From Diadophis punctatus similis (lineage: Eukaryota; Chordata; Lepidosauria; Squamata; Dipsadidae), in assembly GCA_023053685.1 (NCBI GenBank), contig JALIGW010000002.1, positions 169,798,430 through 169,862,429 on the forward strand: a DNA stretch of 64,000 bases. The letters run 5' to 3'. Position 1 is the first letter of the stretch; every line of letters starts with the position of its first letter. The notes beneath the pieces are model-generated. The model saw nothing but the letters and a program-made list of their open reading frames with translations, searched no databases and was not told the DNA's origin. A program made the translations under genes and the position numbers. Below, in pieces: positions 24,893 through 37,289 of the stretch.

Positions 24893-25440
24893 TGTTCTGC
24901 TCATTTATTCCATTTTCCATTTCAAACACAACTACCTTGGTTTTTGACCTATTGATTTTTCAGATCTATATTCCCATTTGCGTCATACAATAAAACACAC
25001 TGTGCAAATCATTCAGGCTTTCAGCCAGCAATACTTCATTGTCTGCATATAAAAATATATGCATACTCACATATACCCAACAAACACATATCTACTAACT
25101 CCACAATCATTCCTTACACAGTTGTCGATAAATACACCAGTAAAGTGGATATCACACATCCTTGTGCTCGGGATCAGTGTTGAACCATTCACTAAGCATT
25201 CCATTTATTCTCACACATGATTTACTTCTATTTGGTATCATTCTTTCCATATTTAATAACCACACACTCTCCGTATTCATGTAAAATATCCCATAATTTA
25301 AACCCATCCACTTTATCATACACTTCTTTTAAAACCCATTAATATACAGTAAACTTTTTCACATTCAAACATTTCACGATAACTTTTGAAAGAGTAAAAA
25401 CATTTGGTCTGCACAGATCCTGCCCAATATGAAACTGTTT
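24893..25440 (-). mobile_element. Decayed LINE reverse-transcriptase remnant
   Basis: Read on the minus strand with several stops and shifts, the segment resembles a LINE RT from the palm region onward. It includes YDKVDGFKLWDIL, then a GCVIS-like turn, and YADNEVLLAESLNDL where an intact enzyme would have YADD. It is followed by a KTKVVVFE segment. The second catalytic Asp is Asn here, and there are stops. 24030-24260 may be a further part on the other side of the MITE and microsatellite. Clade unresolved. Confidence 0.6.
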
Positions 25441-25478
25441 GGTACCTTTCCAATCAGAATGCTACCAAACAGTTTCAT
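25429..25478. repeat. Perfect 16-bp inverted repeat, 18-nt loop
   Basis: ATGAAACTGTTTGGTA at 25429-25444 is exactly mirrored at 25463-25478. It sits at the 5' boundary of the recognisable LINE remnant. Confidence 0.9.
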
Positions 25479-25724
25479 GGGAACATATAATAAGCTGATT
25501 CTTTGAATTCTCTAGCTACCTTTCTCTTTGTATAGAGGAACAATAACAGCATTTTTCTAGTCTTTTCACACATTAAGTCACATTTTTCAGCATTCTTACA
25601 GCACTTGCTACATCTTTGTCATCAGGTTTTCCTAGATATTAATATGTATGACGTTCATTTCAATTCCATCCTTTATAGTATCACTATAATTCTTTTTTCC
25701 CCTTCCATTCAATCATGTTCCAAG

Positions 25725-25905
25725 TTCCTGCAGTTTTCTTGGCAAGGTTTTTTTCCCTTCAGAAATGGTTTGCCATTGCCTACTTCCTAGAGTTGAGAGA
25801 AAGTGAGTGGCCCAAGATCACCCAGCTGCCTTTGTGCCTAAGGTGAAGACTAGATCTCCTGGTTTCTTGTTTGATGCCTTAACCACTACACCAACTGGCT
25901 CTCAT
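25725..25905 (-). mobile_element. tRNA-derived SINE
   Basis: On the minus strand the A-box-like 'ttggtgtagtggttaaggc' opens the element and a B-box-like segment follows. Next comes 'gggtgatcttgggccactca' and the body 'gccaagaaaactgcagg'. It is the best preserved copy of this SINE type in the window. Confidence 0.75.
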
Positions 25906-26113
25906 ATTTCCCATACAAATCTCCAAAATGCTCCAGCATTCCCTCATTTCATTTTCACCCCAAATAATTTAGTCACTCTTATTTTTAATTACATTCACTC
26001 TGCTTGAGGCTACTTTTTACCCACTTTAACACATTTTTCAAAAATCCCATCAAAACATTTCTGCAATCTTGTGCATCTCACTTTGAATCTTAACTCATTT
26101 TTTGCTTTGATTA

Positions 26114-26437
26114 CAGATAGTCCTCGACTTACAACCATTCATTTAATGACTGCTCAAAGTTATATCAGCACTGAAAAAAGTGGCTTATTAACAGTTTTCA
26201 CATTTACGTCTGTTGCAGCATCCCCATGGTCACCTGATCAGCTTTCCCGGGTCATGAGGTCACCATTTGTTAAACTTCCCAGTTGGTTTCCAATAAGCAA
26301 AGTCAATGGGGGGGATCCAGATTCACTTAACAACTGCAGTGATTCACTTAACAACTGTGGCAAAAATTTCATAAAATGGGGCAAAACTCCCTTAACAACT
26401 GCCTCACATAGCAACAGAAATTTTGGGCTCAATTACC
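26114..26437. mobile_element. Mariner-like MITE, right end eroded
   Basis: The left end CAGATAGTCCTCGACTTAC is preceded by TA. The family interior is present through 'gaaattttgggctcaatta', and the terminal inverted end is missing. Confidence 0.75.
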
Positions 26438-26719
26438 AAAAGCTAACTGAGGATTATTGGTACATACTTCAATTACATTTTGCATTTTTTCCTTTAAATA
26501 CATATGTATGTATTATATCACTCCCTTATATTTTTGTAGATATATTTTACATTCATGTTCTTCTCAAACACATTCACTTTTACTTCATAAAGTGTTAAGT
26601 GTTATTATAAGCAAGTAAAATAAATGCATGCTCTCTGCTAGGAAGAGGATTGTATAATAAGACCTGTCATGCCCAATGAAAATTGTTCCTTCCTGTTGAT
26701 ACACGTGAAGATAAGTGAT

Positions 26720-27033
26720 CAGCGGAGGGTTCCGGTTATTTTTGCTACCGGTGCGCATCGTGAGCATGCACAGAAATGAACTCGCGTTCCATCAGGCAAT
26801 TTTACTTCCGTGCATGCTTAGGACGACATTATAAGCCGAAACACAGCTGAGGAGCTTCTCAGCTGTGCTTCGGAGGAAGAATAAAGGTCGGTATTAAAAC
26901 AAGGGCGGGTGGCAGGGCTTTTTTCCGACAGCTCAGGACACGGAGAAGCCAGAAAAAGCACCTAAAAATGATGTCATCGCCAGGCTCCTACCAGTGCGGC
27001 GTCCCGCACAGCACCGGTAGGAACCCACCACTG
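26720..27033. mobile_element. hAT MITE, family B copy 2
   Basis: It starts cagcggagggttccgg and ends ccggtaggaacccaccactg, with a perfect 8-bp target duplication TAAGTGAT (26712-26719 and 27034-27041). The 314-bp interior differs from that of the other family members, including an internal palindrome 'gctgaggagcttctcagct'. Confidence 0.9.
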
Positions 27034-27300
27034 TAAGTGATACTGAAGAAGACAATTGCAACCTTACTACTAGAGTCTTTGAAAATTCTGGAAGGAAACT
27101 CAAGACAGTAAGTATTCAGGTGGTATTCTCATTCATACTCCAAGTCAGTGACACAAAAAAGAGAATCAATGGGAATTATGTTAACATGAGAGCTTTAATT
27201 TCTTGCTTAATGGTCTGGGGTGTCTAGATTATGCTGGCACTTGATGAATTTCACTCATAAAAACAAAAAAATGTGTTAGGACAAATCACAGTGAAGTTAA

Positions 27301-27302
<2 letters not shown>

Positions 27303-27361
<59 letters not shown>
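27303..27361. repeat. (GT)n microsatellite, about 29 units
   Basis: Uninterrupted GT dinucleotides. Confidence 0.97.
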
Positions 27362-27364
<3 letters not shown>

Positions 27365-27677
27365 CTGAATCTTGTTAGAGGTGCAAATAAAAAATGAAGG
27401 ATTCAAGTAAATATTTGTATCTTGCAGAAAATAGGCATGGCGATGAAATGGGGCCTCCTAAATGACATAAGAAAAATCAGAAATAAGGCTGACCCATAAA
27501 GTTCACATCCATCAACTATTCAAGTACTAAAGCTCAGAGGTTGGAAAACAAATAGGAGCTTGAACCCTCAGCACTGAATGGTAATAAGATTTAATAGGTA
27601 GAACAGAAATATGATGGAATTATTCCCATGACTGAAATATAGCAAATGTAGAAATAAAAGCATTAGGAAGGGAGAAG

Positions 27678-27890
27678 GAGTTTATTTATTTTATTTTATT
27701 TATTTATTTATTTACGTTTATTAGAACGTAAGAACGTTTATTTAATTTATTTTGTCAAACATGTACAGGATAGTAGTTGTTTGTATAAACATAACATAAG
27801 TTAAAAAAAGTACCGATAAGAGGACAATAGGACAGGGACGGTAGGCACAGTGGTGCGCTTATGCACGCCCCTTGCAGACCTTTTTTTTAG
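27678..27890 (-). mobile_element. CR1/L2-group LINE 3' UTR end
   Basis: It is the same 3' UTR and AAAT-type tail as at 231-803. 'gacagggacggtaggcacag' is followed by 'tggtgcgcttatgcacgccc' and truncates near 'ttgcagacc'. No coding sequence remains. Confidence 0.78.
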
Positions 27891-28335
27891 TTGAGTTGAG
27901 TTGTATACTAGAACTATTCAGTACCACTAAAAAAAAATCTGAAAATGAAGAGGAAAACAATAATAAACATAATACTGATGTTGATGTCTTCTATTGCTCT
28001 CCCAATAAAAAGCAATCTGCATTTTGTTTCAGGGAGTTGTGAAGTCATGACAACAGAAAACTTTCATTACTGCAACATCAAATGAGGGATAGACTCTGAG
28101 AAGCATGGTCTTTCTAGGAAATTCCTGAGTTGACTTTCTGATAACTTTGTCCTAGAGAAGGTGGAGAATAGGATAGAAGGTATTATCCTTGATTTGATGC
28201 TAATCAATTCTATCAGGTAGATAGAGATGAGCAATTCAAAGTAATAGAAACATGGTGAAAATGACTGCATAATCCTTAACTTTAAGGGAAAATAGACCTA
28301 AGTGAATCAAACTCATGGCTAGGACTTCAAAGACA

Positions 28336-28417
28336 GAAAGGAAGGAAGGAAGGAAGGAAGGAAGGAAGGAAGGAAGGAAGGAAGGAAGGAAGGAAGGAAG
28401 GAAGGAAGGAAGGAAGG
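28336..28417. repeat. (AAGG)n microsatellite
   Basis: About 20 uninterrupted AAGG units; a polypurine tract. Confidence 0.97.
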
Positions 28418-29417
28418 TCATTTTAATAAATTTGGAATAATGATACATGCAAGAGATGGTAATGGTGAAAAGAGTTTGTTCAAGAGAGTAAGAATTCCTA
28501 AATAAGGTAAAAAAACTAGAATAAATGTTTATCAGATGATGCAATCCCCAGAAATCAGAAAAATTCAAAATGATCTTCACAGCTGGAACAACAAGGTATA
28601 AGAAATTGAGTGGAATTGCTAGAGAAAAGTCCATATTTCATCATCTATGAAAAAAAGTAAAATGCATGTATATATTGTAGAACAGGGATCTTGGCTTGGT
28701 AACAACACTTGTGAAAATGATCTTGGAATGATAGTTGAAATATAAGGCAACAGTATGAAGGAACTGCAAAAAATAGCATCACAGAATGCAATTTGTATAT
28801 CATAAGAAATAATAACAGCTGAAAATTTTAATATATTTTTAGAAATATTAAGAATTTGAAACATGCAGATTACACACTTCATTAACTGAAAATAAAGAAG
28901 AGATAGACGTTATGTAAGTAAAAAATGGAAAATGATGATATATGCTTTGGATATTACTACTGAATACAAATAAGTGCAGGTGATAGCTTTTTCTTTCTTG
29001 GGCTCAAGAGTAAATAAAGATTAACTGTTTGCTGGAAAAGTAAAGAGATTAACAGAGGAAGGTGAGAAAAAAATCTAGACAAGATCATGAAGAATATGAC
29101 AATTTCAATGACAACAAAGAACGAAATAAATTAAAAAACTATATCCTATGCAAGGACAATACACTTATTCTGACTGGTGAAGCAGATCAGTCTCAAAGAA
29201 AATGGTAATAGCTGCAAGTTGAATTCCTAGGATTTTAGAGAGTGAGGTACACAGAAACTATATGTAAATTTGAGATAATCAGTGATAATTAAATCCCCAC
29301 TTCTGTTTATTGGCTAAAAAAAATATAAGGCATTACAAAGGGTCAACTGACAGGCTTTGCTCAGACCAGTACTGAAATCATAGGACTCCCAAGCAGACAT
29401 TCATTTCTGGGTAATAG
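28418..29417. other. No gene seen
   Basis: AT-rich sequence without recognised features. Confidence 0.5.
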
Positions 29418-29425
29418 ATGTAGCT

Positions 29426-29856
29426 CAGAGGTGGGTTCCTGCCGGAACTGCCCGGTGCACAGCTCTGGTAGGGGGCAGCCGATTGCACAACCGCTCCGGA
29501 GCCCTCTCTGCCGGTCCACCGCGCGTGTCGCCATTTTTTTTCTGGTGATTTTGGGTCGATTTTGCTTCTGCACATGCGCAGAAGCAAAATCGCACTGAAA
29601 TCTTGTGAGGGGATGCGCGCAAGAGAGAGATTTTGGCGAGATTTTGCCTCCGCACATCCGCGGAAGCAAAATTGCGCCAAAATCTTGCACACGCGCATGT
29701 CCCCTCATGAGATTTTGGCGCGATTTTGCTTCCATGCATGCGCAGAAGCAAAATCGCACGAGGGGGCGTGTGCATGTAGCGAGCGAGCATGCCCCCAAAG
29801 CATGGAGATGCACGTGCATGGCTCCGGCAGCGAGGTAAGAGAGCAACCCGCCCCTG
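29426..29856. mobile_element. hAT MITE, family B copy 3 (largest)
   Basis: It starts CAGAGGTGGGTTCCTGCC and ends caacccgcccctg, with a perfect 8-bp target duplication ATGTAGCT (29418-29425 and 29857-29864). The interior holds tandem copies of a palindromic module of the type gcttctgcacatgcgcagaagc, separated by 'aaaatcg...ttttgg' segments. It is far more CpG-rich than its surroundings, and open frames through it are repeat artefacts. Confidence 0.92.
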
Positions 29857-30099
29857 ATGTAGCTCATACCTGTGCACTGTTACTATAACAGAATAATCTA
29901 GTCTTGGGGACTTGCTTCTAAACTCTGCCTAATCTAACCTCACAACCATTTGATAAGAAGGCATAACTTAAAAAAAATAATTGCAGAGATTTTAAGATAA
30001 ACAATTTTTTAACATTAATGATGGTGGGGAAGAAAGAGATATAGGCAGTGCTCCAGAATATCCACACTGAATAAGCATAACATTTAGGCATAAAGTATA

Positions 30100-30290
30100 T
30101 ACTATCCCATAGCACTTTACAGCATTCTCGAGATGGTTTACATTGTAGAAGCATTATTTGCATGTCACCCCCAACATCTGGATCCATGCTGAGTCAATCT
30201 TGAGTCATGTTCAGGGTCAAACTCCAGGTTGTGGGCAGAGTTTGCCTGTAATACTGCACTTTAACCACTATGCCACTAGGTCTCTTAATA
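30100..30290 (-). mobile_element. Degenerate tRNA-derived SINE
   Basis: It resembles the copy at 47250 in order: 'atagcactttacagcattct', 'tgctgagtcaatcttgagtc', then 'ctttaaccactatgccacta' (the complement of the tRNA-like head). Confidence 0.6.
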
Positions 30291-31360
30291 AATCACTTCT
30301 TTAATCAGTAAGCATATTTATTATTTTCTTTTTTCTAACTTAAACAATTTAAATGTTAGTCCTATCTCCCAAAATCAAAAATCATTACAAAATAAAATCC
30401 ATTGTAGTATCTATACATTTTATTTGGTTCTAAAGTTGGTTTCTATGACTGTGCAGGCTTCAAAATGTATTTGGAAATAGTATTTTGGAACTCCTGAGGG
30501 CAAGTGCAACACTTCTTTTAAGTAACATGTCTTTTTTCAGTTTTCTGGATGAGCCTGAAAAAAATTGTGACTTTTTAAAGAAGTCTTCCTGTCCTATTGA
30601 TTCCAAAGCTTTCTTCCAAATCGTTTTTGAAACAGATATAATCCTAGTCTCCAGCAAAACACATAACCAATGCCTTCTCTTACTTATGCTTTAAAAAGCA
30701 TAAAAAAGTGCGGACAGACAGACTCTTCACTTGTTTTGTTTTTTACCAAAATAGAAGATATTTTCTTTTGGGCAGAAAGAAAGCAGGATGAATAAAAGGA
30801 TCAGGATTTTCTACAGCAATTAACAAGATAATCAACTTGTTCTTTGTTTATCTCCAATAATTACATTTGTTTGATCTGCATAGGTTATGCAGCACAAAGT
30901 ACTTAAATCCTCTTCAAGATTAGCCTAAATAAGTTGTAAACAGGTTTAATCCAATTCCAGTTCCACAGAGATACCAGGAACTAAATCCTACTCCCGCTTT
31001 GGGGAAAAACAACACAAATCTGAATTTTAACACATAAAGACTTTGAGATTTATTTTTCAGCCCGTAGATCTTATCTACCAATCAAAAGGGAACAAAAGCC
31101 TAATGACTGCTTTCACCAGAAAATAAAAGTCAGTTTTGAGCAATTAAAAGCAGGAAAGATATTCTGCTTTCTCCTTCTACATTTTTTCTCCTGCCAAACT
31201 AATCTATTGCCATTCCAGACATGTTTTTTGACCATGCTAACACTTTGCATCCTGCAGAAATAAACTTAGGTAGATTTAATGGAGAACCAGCAGGTAAGAA
31301 TCAATTTAAGCACCCTAATTCATACACAACTTGGTTGTCTAGTTTTTTTTAATTAGTGAG
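30291..31360. other. No gene seen
   Basis: AT-rich sequence. The two opposing open frames at 30460-30694 show no family features. Confidence 0.45.
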
Positions 31361-31369
31361 ATGCATCTT

Positions 31370-31760
31370 GTTGTTGTTGTTTTTATTGTTCTTTGTGTTA
31401 TTCCCGTCATATCACTGGGTCCGCAGTTTTGTATTTCGCCCGCCACTTTGTCTGGTCTGCAGTATTGGCAGGGCATATGCTTATGGCTCGCATGCTGTCA
31501 TGCAGGCAATCCATTCATTGCTTTTTCGGTCATCTTTGGGGCTGCTGGCCATCTGGGCTGAATGCAAGTGCCTGCCTCGGCACCTCGTGATGGATTCCAC
31601 ATCAGCTCTGACCACGTGTCCATACCACCACAGCCTCGCTTCTCTCATTTTGTCTGGAATTGTGAAGGCCTTTGAAATGTCTTTGTTCATAACAAGATCC
31701 AGCCATGTGACTCCAAAAGACTATCTGCATTTGGATCATTGTGTGCAGTGCCGGTTCGTG
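31370..31760 (-). mobile_element. LINE ORF2 C-terminal remnant
   Basis: The minus-strand frame at 31481-31690 reads IPDKMREARLWWYGHVVRA, the conserved 'REARLRWYGHV' motif found at the ORF2 C-terminus of several LINE clades. It ends toward 31370 in a (CAA)n tail. The plus-strand 227-codon open frame over 31356-32039 is the antisense shadow of this remnant and its flank, and I do not regard it as a gene. Confidence 0.65.
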
Positions 31761-32443
31761 TCTCTTCATCGTTGGCCATTAGGGAGATGTATGAACATAC
31801 CAATTTTGCCTTCTCGATACATAAAAACCAGGCCATTTCTGAGAGTTAAACATTTCCCATTATGCATTAACTCAGCAATTTTCCACTCACTCAAAATCAA
31901 GCCCATCTTGAAGACTGCTCTCCCCTTCACCAGTTGGCACATTAGGTTTTCCTTACTAATGTGGGCTCCATTCTACAACTCTTACTGTGCAGAAGTAAAT
32001 ATTAAGCACAAGGCTAAAATCAGATCAATAGCAGCCTGAATTGTTTCAGCTTTCTAGAATACTGGCATCCATTAACCCTAATGAGATTAAAGCAGACAAG
32101 AAGGGAAGCAGGATTATTTTAAGAACTGCTGAAAGAATGGTTCCTTCTCTCCCTGAGCAGTTGTACTGCTCATTTTATTAAACAAAAGAGTCTTGTTTTC
32201 CTTTTTTTTTCAAGTCTCTATTCTCACCTTCTTTTCCACTCTTTTGAGTTGTAAACCTGGTAGTTAAGCATATTATTTCTATAATATGCTCCAAGAAAGC
32301 CTCAGTTAAAAATAAAGGTAAATTGTGATGTAAATAAAAAGGATATATAGTATGTTAAAGAGAAATCTCTAACTTAATTTTCTCCACTATGGTATCCTCT
32401 AGAAGTATTAATCACATAGACTAGAAATTCTACACTGATAGGA

Positions 32444-32993
32444 GAAATGCAGCTGCGCGAGCTGTAGTGGGTGTGCCTAGATACACCCACGTAACACCTA
32501 TTCTCCGCCAGCTGCACTGCTTTCCCATTAGTCTCTGGATGCAATTTAAGGTGTTGGTTTTAACCTTTAAAGCCCTACATGGCTCAGGGCCAGGTTACCT
32601 TCGGGACCACATCCTACCGCATACCTCCTTATGACCGGTTAGGTCCCACAGAGTTGGTCTCCTCCAGGTCCCATCAACCAAGCAATGCCGGTTGGTGGGA
32701 CCGCGGGGGAGGGCCTTCTCTGTGGGAGCCCCGCCTCTCTGGAACCAACTCCCTCCAGAGATCCGAATTATCCCCACCCTACTGGCCTTCCGTAAAGCCG
32801 TGAAAACATGGCTCTTCCTGCAGGCAGGGTGAAATCAAGATCAATCCCCCATGTGTGAATGATGGTCTGTTTTTAAATTTTTTAAATCATTGGTATCATT
32901 ATAAATTGTTTTGTATGATGTTGTATGCCGCCCTGAGTCCTACGGGAGTTGGGTGGCATATAAAAACAACCAAATAAATAAATAAATAAATCT
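32444..32993 (+). mobile_element. L2-like LINE 3' end
   Basis: It reads, with stops, as the C-terminus of an L2-type ORF2. It begins with a 'LHCFPISLWMQFKVLVLTFK'-like segment, then shows GRAFSVGAPPLWNQLPPEI and a FRKAVKTWLF end. The 3' UTR contains 'gccgccctgagtcctacggg' and ends in (AAAT)n. It is 5'-truncated. Confidence 0.8.
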
Positions 32994-33934
32994 GATTTAT
33001 ATCGCATTTGCTAGCTACCTACGATTGACAAGATTTTGGCTGGGTTTGGGGAGGCTCTCTATCTATACCAATATAAAACTGGTCATTTACTTTGAGCTGC
33101 AAATTTTCATCCACTTCACACTTGTTAAATGGTTAAGTGTGCGGACTAGCATCCATGCTTAGTGTATCTCTTTATCAACCCAAAACAAGTAATTTGTATA
33201 ATAACTTTAGGGTTGCAGAAGAAGATCAAGTGGATAAATATTTCTGTGCAATTTTCATATGAAAAACTATAGCTAAATCATTTACCGAGGCATTTCAGCA
33301 ACTGATTTCATTCAAGTCACATTGTTCTTTTTCAAATGTCAGGTTGTTAATGGGGAGACCTTTACCTTCACAACACAAGGCACAGAATTTAAAATATTAT
33401 ACTAATGTATGTAGCTGCTATAGCTACTGTAGTATTATTTCTGCTATTAGGAGTAGATTCATAAGTAATACATTAATCTATTCTGTTAAATGAGAGAGAT
33501 AACGCAAAGTTATCTTAGACTAATTAAGCCATCAGCTCTATGTAGTTCTAACCCTTTAGATCACAGCAAAGCACAAAAGGGAGGGTGGAGAACTCTCTCT
33601 CTCTCTCTCTGCCTATTAGTGTTGAAAGGACTAATTTTGCAATATTTTATCTGTTAAACATTTAAAAAATAAGCATAAATAATTGGTAAGAACATAATGG
33701 AATAGAACATGTGTTTCAGAGTTGGGACCTAATCTGGATGGCTAGTCTCGAGTCCTGGACAGTACATTGAAATTGGGAGAGGAAAAATATGACGTTTTCC
33801 TTCCATAATCTGGATTTGAAAAATTAAGTTTAACATGTTTAAACTTCTTTATCTTGCTTATCCCCAGCTTGGAAAAGCCTTCACTAATATTTACCTGATT
33901 ATATTTATTTATAATATTTATCACTTTACCTCAT
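32994..33934. other. No gene seen
   Basis: AT-rich sequence with a short (CT)n run at 33592-33610. Confidence 0.5.
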
Positions 33935-34200
33935 CCTGTTGTTAGTTTCTCTAACCCCCATACCTTTTACCTTAAACTGTCTACTGTGGACCTTACACGT
34001 TTCTTAAAAGGTCCCTAAGGGGGCGTGCATAAGCGCACCAACATGCCTACCGTCCCCGTCCTACTGTACCCATTTGTATGTACTCGTTTTATGTGTTTAT
34101 GGCTATGTTTTGCTTCTTTATATCCATTTATTTGTGCCATTTTTTCATGTGTCCTGTTTCCTTGCACTTGTTGACAAATAAATAAATAATAAATAAATAT
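33935..34200 (+). mobile_element. CR1/L2-group LINE 3' UTR end
   Basis: It is the sense-strand counterpart of the copies at 231 and 27678. 'gggcgtgcataagcgcacca' is followed by 'cctaccgtccccgtcctact' and ends in 'gttgacaaataaataaataa'. Confidence 0.8.
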
Positions 34201-35042
34201 TTAAACAATTAATTAGTATATTAGAGTGTGCACACATACAAATGTATGCATGTGGCAAAGGGGGAAAATAGCTGATGGCCTTTTATTCTGAGAATTTAAT
34301 TCAGCAGCTGTATTATATTTATGTACAATAAATGCAGTCATTATCCCAACAAGATATTTCCTAGCAAAAATTAATAATGAAGACATTATAATTTTAAAGG
34401 ATCACATGTGAACTGGACATACATATATACCCTGCATACTTGAATGGACAAAAGACTAAAATCGAGATTTATAGTTGGGGAATCTATGGATTTGGGTTTC
34501 TTTTTTTAAAGGTAAGAAAATCAGTCCTGGACCAAAGATTAGAATATGCTATATTATGATTTTTTCTGAGTTAGACATGGGAAATGTAATGTCATTTTTT
34601 TTAGTCAAGAACCATACTATGCAATTTTGGGGAACACAACATTTCCTTATGCATTTGTGGTTGCTAAAATAAAGGCCAAGACTGAATCATGTGTAAGCTC
34701 CACTTAATTTCTTACAGCACCGATGGGAGATTTTGGTGAACTGCAGCTTTCTGCATCCCTCACCATTGGCCATACTGACTATGTGCTACATCTCAGCAAC
34801 CTCTTCAAGAATAAAGAATAAAAGAAAGAACACGTAGAATACAAATTTGATCTTTTGTGTTTAAAAATATGGAAGCTTGGTTTTGAAAAATATGGAAGCT
34901 CAGGTTTTCAATTATTGCTGATAATTTTTGACATTATTAAAATTCTTATAATTTTTTTAAAATCTCAATTTGAAGGGGAAAATGTACACTGGGAAGAATG
35001 AAGCACAACACAAAAAAATGTAAATTTTAAATTTTATCTTAC
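34201..35042. other. Intron-like; no gene seen
   Basis: AT-rich sequence. It lies just downstream (gene orientation) of the probable coding exon at 35043-35178. Confidence 0.5.
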
Positions 35043-35178
35043 CTCTTGCGTTAATCTCCCAGAATCAGAATAAAATTGTCCGTTCCAGTTTGATTCCATC
35101 CATCCACAAGCCACTGATATGAAAACTTCAAGCAATAGGAGGAATAACCAGATGCTGCTTGATTTCATTGCTCTAATT
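35043..35178 (-). CDS. Probable first coding exon of a secreted or membrane protein
   Basis: Read on the minus strand, a strong pyrimidine-rich acceptor (gctttcttatttcctttag) ends at 35179. The exon opens with a 10-base leader and an ATG at 35166-35168, and 42 codons follow without a stop. The start MKSSSIWLFLLLLEVF... has a Lys, then a hydrophobic core of about 15 residues and a small-residue region (SVACG), which is a textbook cleavable signal peptide. A polar, acidic stretch (ESNWNGQFYSDSGR) follows. The exon ends in phase 0 at CAA GAG|GTAAGA, a near-consensus donor. The pattern fits a gene with a non-coding first exon, probably in the CpG island about 18.4 kb upstream at 53.6-54.0 kb. I do not recognise the family. 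Later exons may be the weak candidates at 21161 and 16401, or may lie left of the window. Confidence 0.65.
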
Positions 35179-35655
35179 CTAAAGGAAATAAGAAAGCATA
35201 TTAATGAAGAATTAATGCCTGGTGGTTTATGTTAATATTCTATTGTTTATTGAATAAGCCATATTTGATTATGCTTATACATCATATCAAGCAATTAAAC
35301 CAGAGGTGAGTACTTCAGATTGCAATGGGGGTGGAGAGAATCAAGCATTGTGGCCCCAGCTGGCTTAGCAATACTGCAGAGTGGGGCCACACTACAGAAG
35401 TGGAGACGACTTCCCTACCACCACCCTTTCTTGGCTTTCTTGGGTATGATTATTTATGAAACAATGTTAAACTTTTGGTGGGGACACATACAACTTTTTT
35501 TAATCATGCAGGAAGATGGAAATTTGCATCATTCTTAATATAAACATGAATATAGAGAACTCCAGGAGTGGGAGAGAAGCAGTTCAGAGATTCCTTGTAA
35601 CTAGGATTGAAGGTTGACCAACTTTGCCACAAACCATATTTTACACACTACAGTA

Positions 35656-35914
35656 CAGAGGTGGGTTCCTGCCGGAGCTGCCCAGTTCTCTGCTGGTTAT
35701 TTTGGGTCTATTTTGCTTCTGCGCATGCGCGGAAGCAAAATCGTGCTGAAATCTCATGAGGGGACGCGCGAGAGAGATTTCGGTGAGATTTTGCTTCCGT
35801 GCATGCGCAGAAGCAAAATCGTGCAGGGGGCACACGTGCGTAGCGAGCGCACCCCCAAAACTTGGAGATGTGCGTGCAGTGCACCAGCACCGGTAAGAGG
35901 ACAACCCGCCACTG
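35656..35914. mobile_element. hAT MITE, family B copy 4
   Basis: It starts CAGAGGTGGGTTCCTGCC and ends caacccgccactg, with a perfect 8-bp target duplication CTACAGTA (35648-35655 and 35915-35922). Two palindromic modules lie inside: gcttctgcgcatgcgcgg at about 35716, and gcttccgtgcatgcgcagaa at about 35792. It is CpG-rich and sits only about 480 bp upstream (gene orientation) of the signal-peptide exon. Confidence 0.92.
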
Positions 35915-35922
35915 CTACAGTA

Positions 35923-37289
35923 GGTTGTGTGATTAGTAAAACAGATTTCAGTAGAAAGATATTTAATTGTAGTTGCAAACCAAAGTCCAGTTCAAAAATT
36001 ATAATGTAGTAATCCTTAGACTTCTATACCTTTGTTTCTCTTCCCTTCTTCAGCAGAGATGGCATATCTAGATATCCTTATGAACAGACTACATTTTCCC
36101 ATTACATTTAATCATAGGAACCTTAGTTTGTTTCAGATACAGTTAACAAACAGAACTGAACCCAGAGTTTGAAAATTATTTAAACTATTATTTGATCTAC
36201 CCCTCGGGGAAAAACACCAAAATGAAGTTGGTACTTCATTTTAACTGAGTAGAAAATATGCATAATTTTAAAATCATAATTGAAATATTTTAGCCTCTTA
36301 CAAGAGTAAATAAAAAGGGATATATATGGATCATGTGTAAGTCTCCTTTTATCACTATTTTTCTTAGAATCGTTTTATTTATGGCACACATAACCACAAA
36401 CAGCACAGGCTATATAGTAATTGGGTAGGCTATTAATTCTAATGGTTCTGAGAGCAAACATGAACACTGAAGAACAAGTGGTATATATCATAATCATGTG
36501 TTTTAAAAGATAATTAAATTTTGAATATTTAGAATGCATAAAGCTTGAGGTAATTTGGATACTAACACTTTTTTGAGGCATAAAGTAAAGTGTTCAACTG
36601 TCAGCATTTTGAACTGTGAGAATGTTCTACAAGAAGACCGAAATTCAAATGCTTCATTAATAGGCTGAATCTTTCAAATAACATATGTTGAAATAATCAC
36701 ACTGTCAGTAATATGTAAGATCAGAATGACATTTTCCATCATCACCTTCCCTCCAGAATCGTCACTCTGTTTTTGAAAATCACCTTATAGTTATGTACTC
36801 ATTTTTCACCGTAATTTCTTACCACCTTGGAAAGTTGCCATCTAAATAAAGGAATAATGATCTCTAGAATCCAACCCATAAAAAAATAATCAGAAATTTA
36901 GTCTCAGAACAGTAGACAGGTTCCAGTTCCTTGGTTTCAGATAGGACTGTGTATTGTACTAGGAAGAAATGTACAGAATTGGGATAGGCATTTTTCTAAG
37001 AAGTAACTACATTTTGGCTTGGTTGAAGTGATGAATGTTTTAGGGGTCACTGGACTGCTAGTCTAATGAACAGAGATTCATTCTGTTTCATGTCAGATTG
37101 ACTTCTCAAAGGTCATTTTTAAGACTTAATCATTTGTGTCGGAAGGACTATTGTTTCACTTTAGTCACTCAAAAACATAAAAGTGTCCATTTATTTTCTT
37201 ATATTTACTGAGCGTAGGGACTCCGTTAATATGTCTTTTGTTTGCCAAGCTGAAAATTTTGAGTTATTCTGCTAACCTGGCTATAATAC
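35923..37289. other. No gene seen
   Basis: AT-rich intron-like sequence. Confidence 0.5.

Noticed and set aside
24670..24993. 107-codon frame rich in Ser/Ile/Tyr
   Set aside because: Microsatellite translation.
26071..26598. 175-codon plus-strand frame
   Set aside because: Runs across a mariner-like MITE; no conserved motif.
29361..29888. Several overlapping 100-170-codon frames on both strands
   Set aside because: They arise from the palindromic CpG modules of a hAT MITE, which read open in many frames.
31356..32039. 227-codon plus-strand open frame
   Set aside because: Half of it is the exact antisense of a LINE ORF2 remnant; the rest has no recognisable features.
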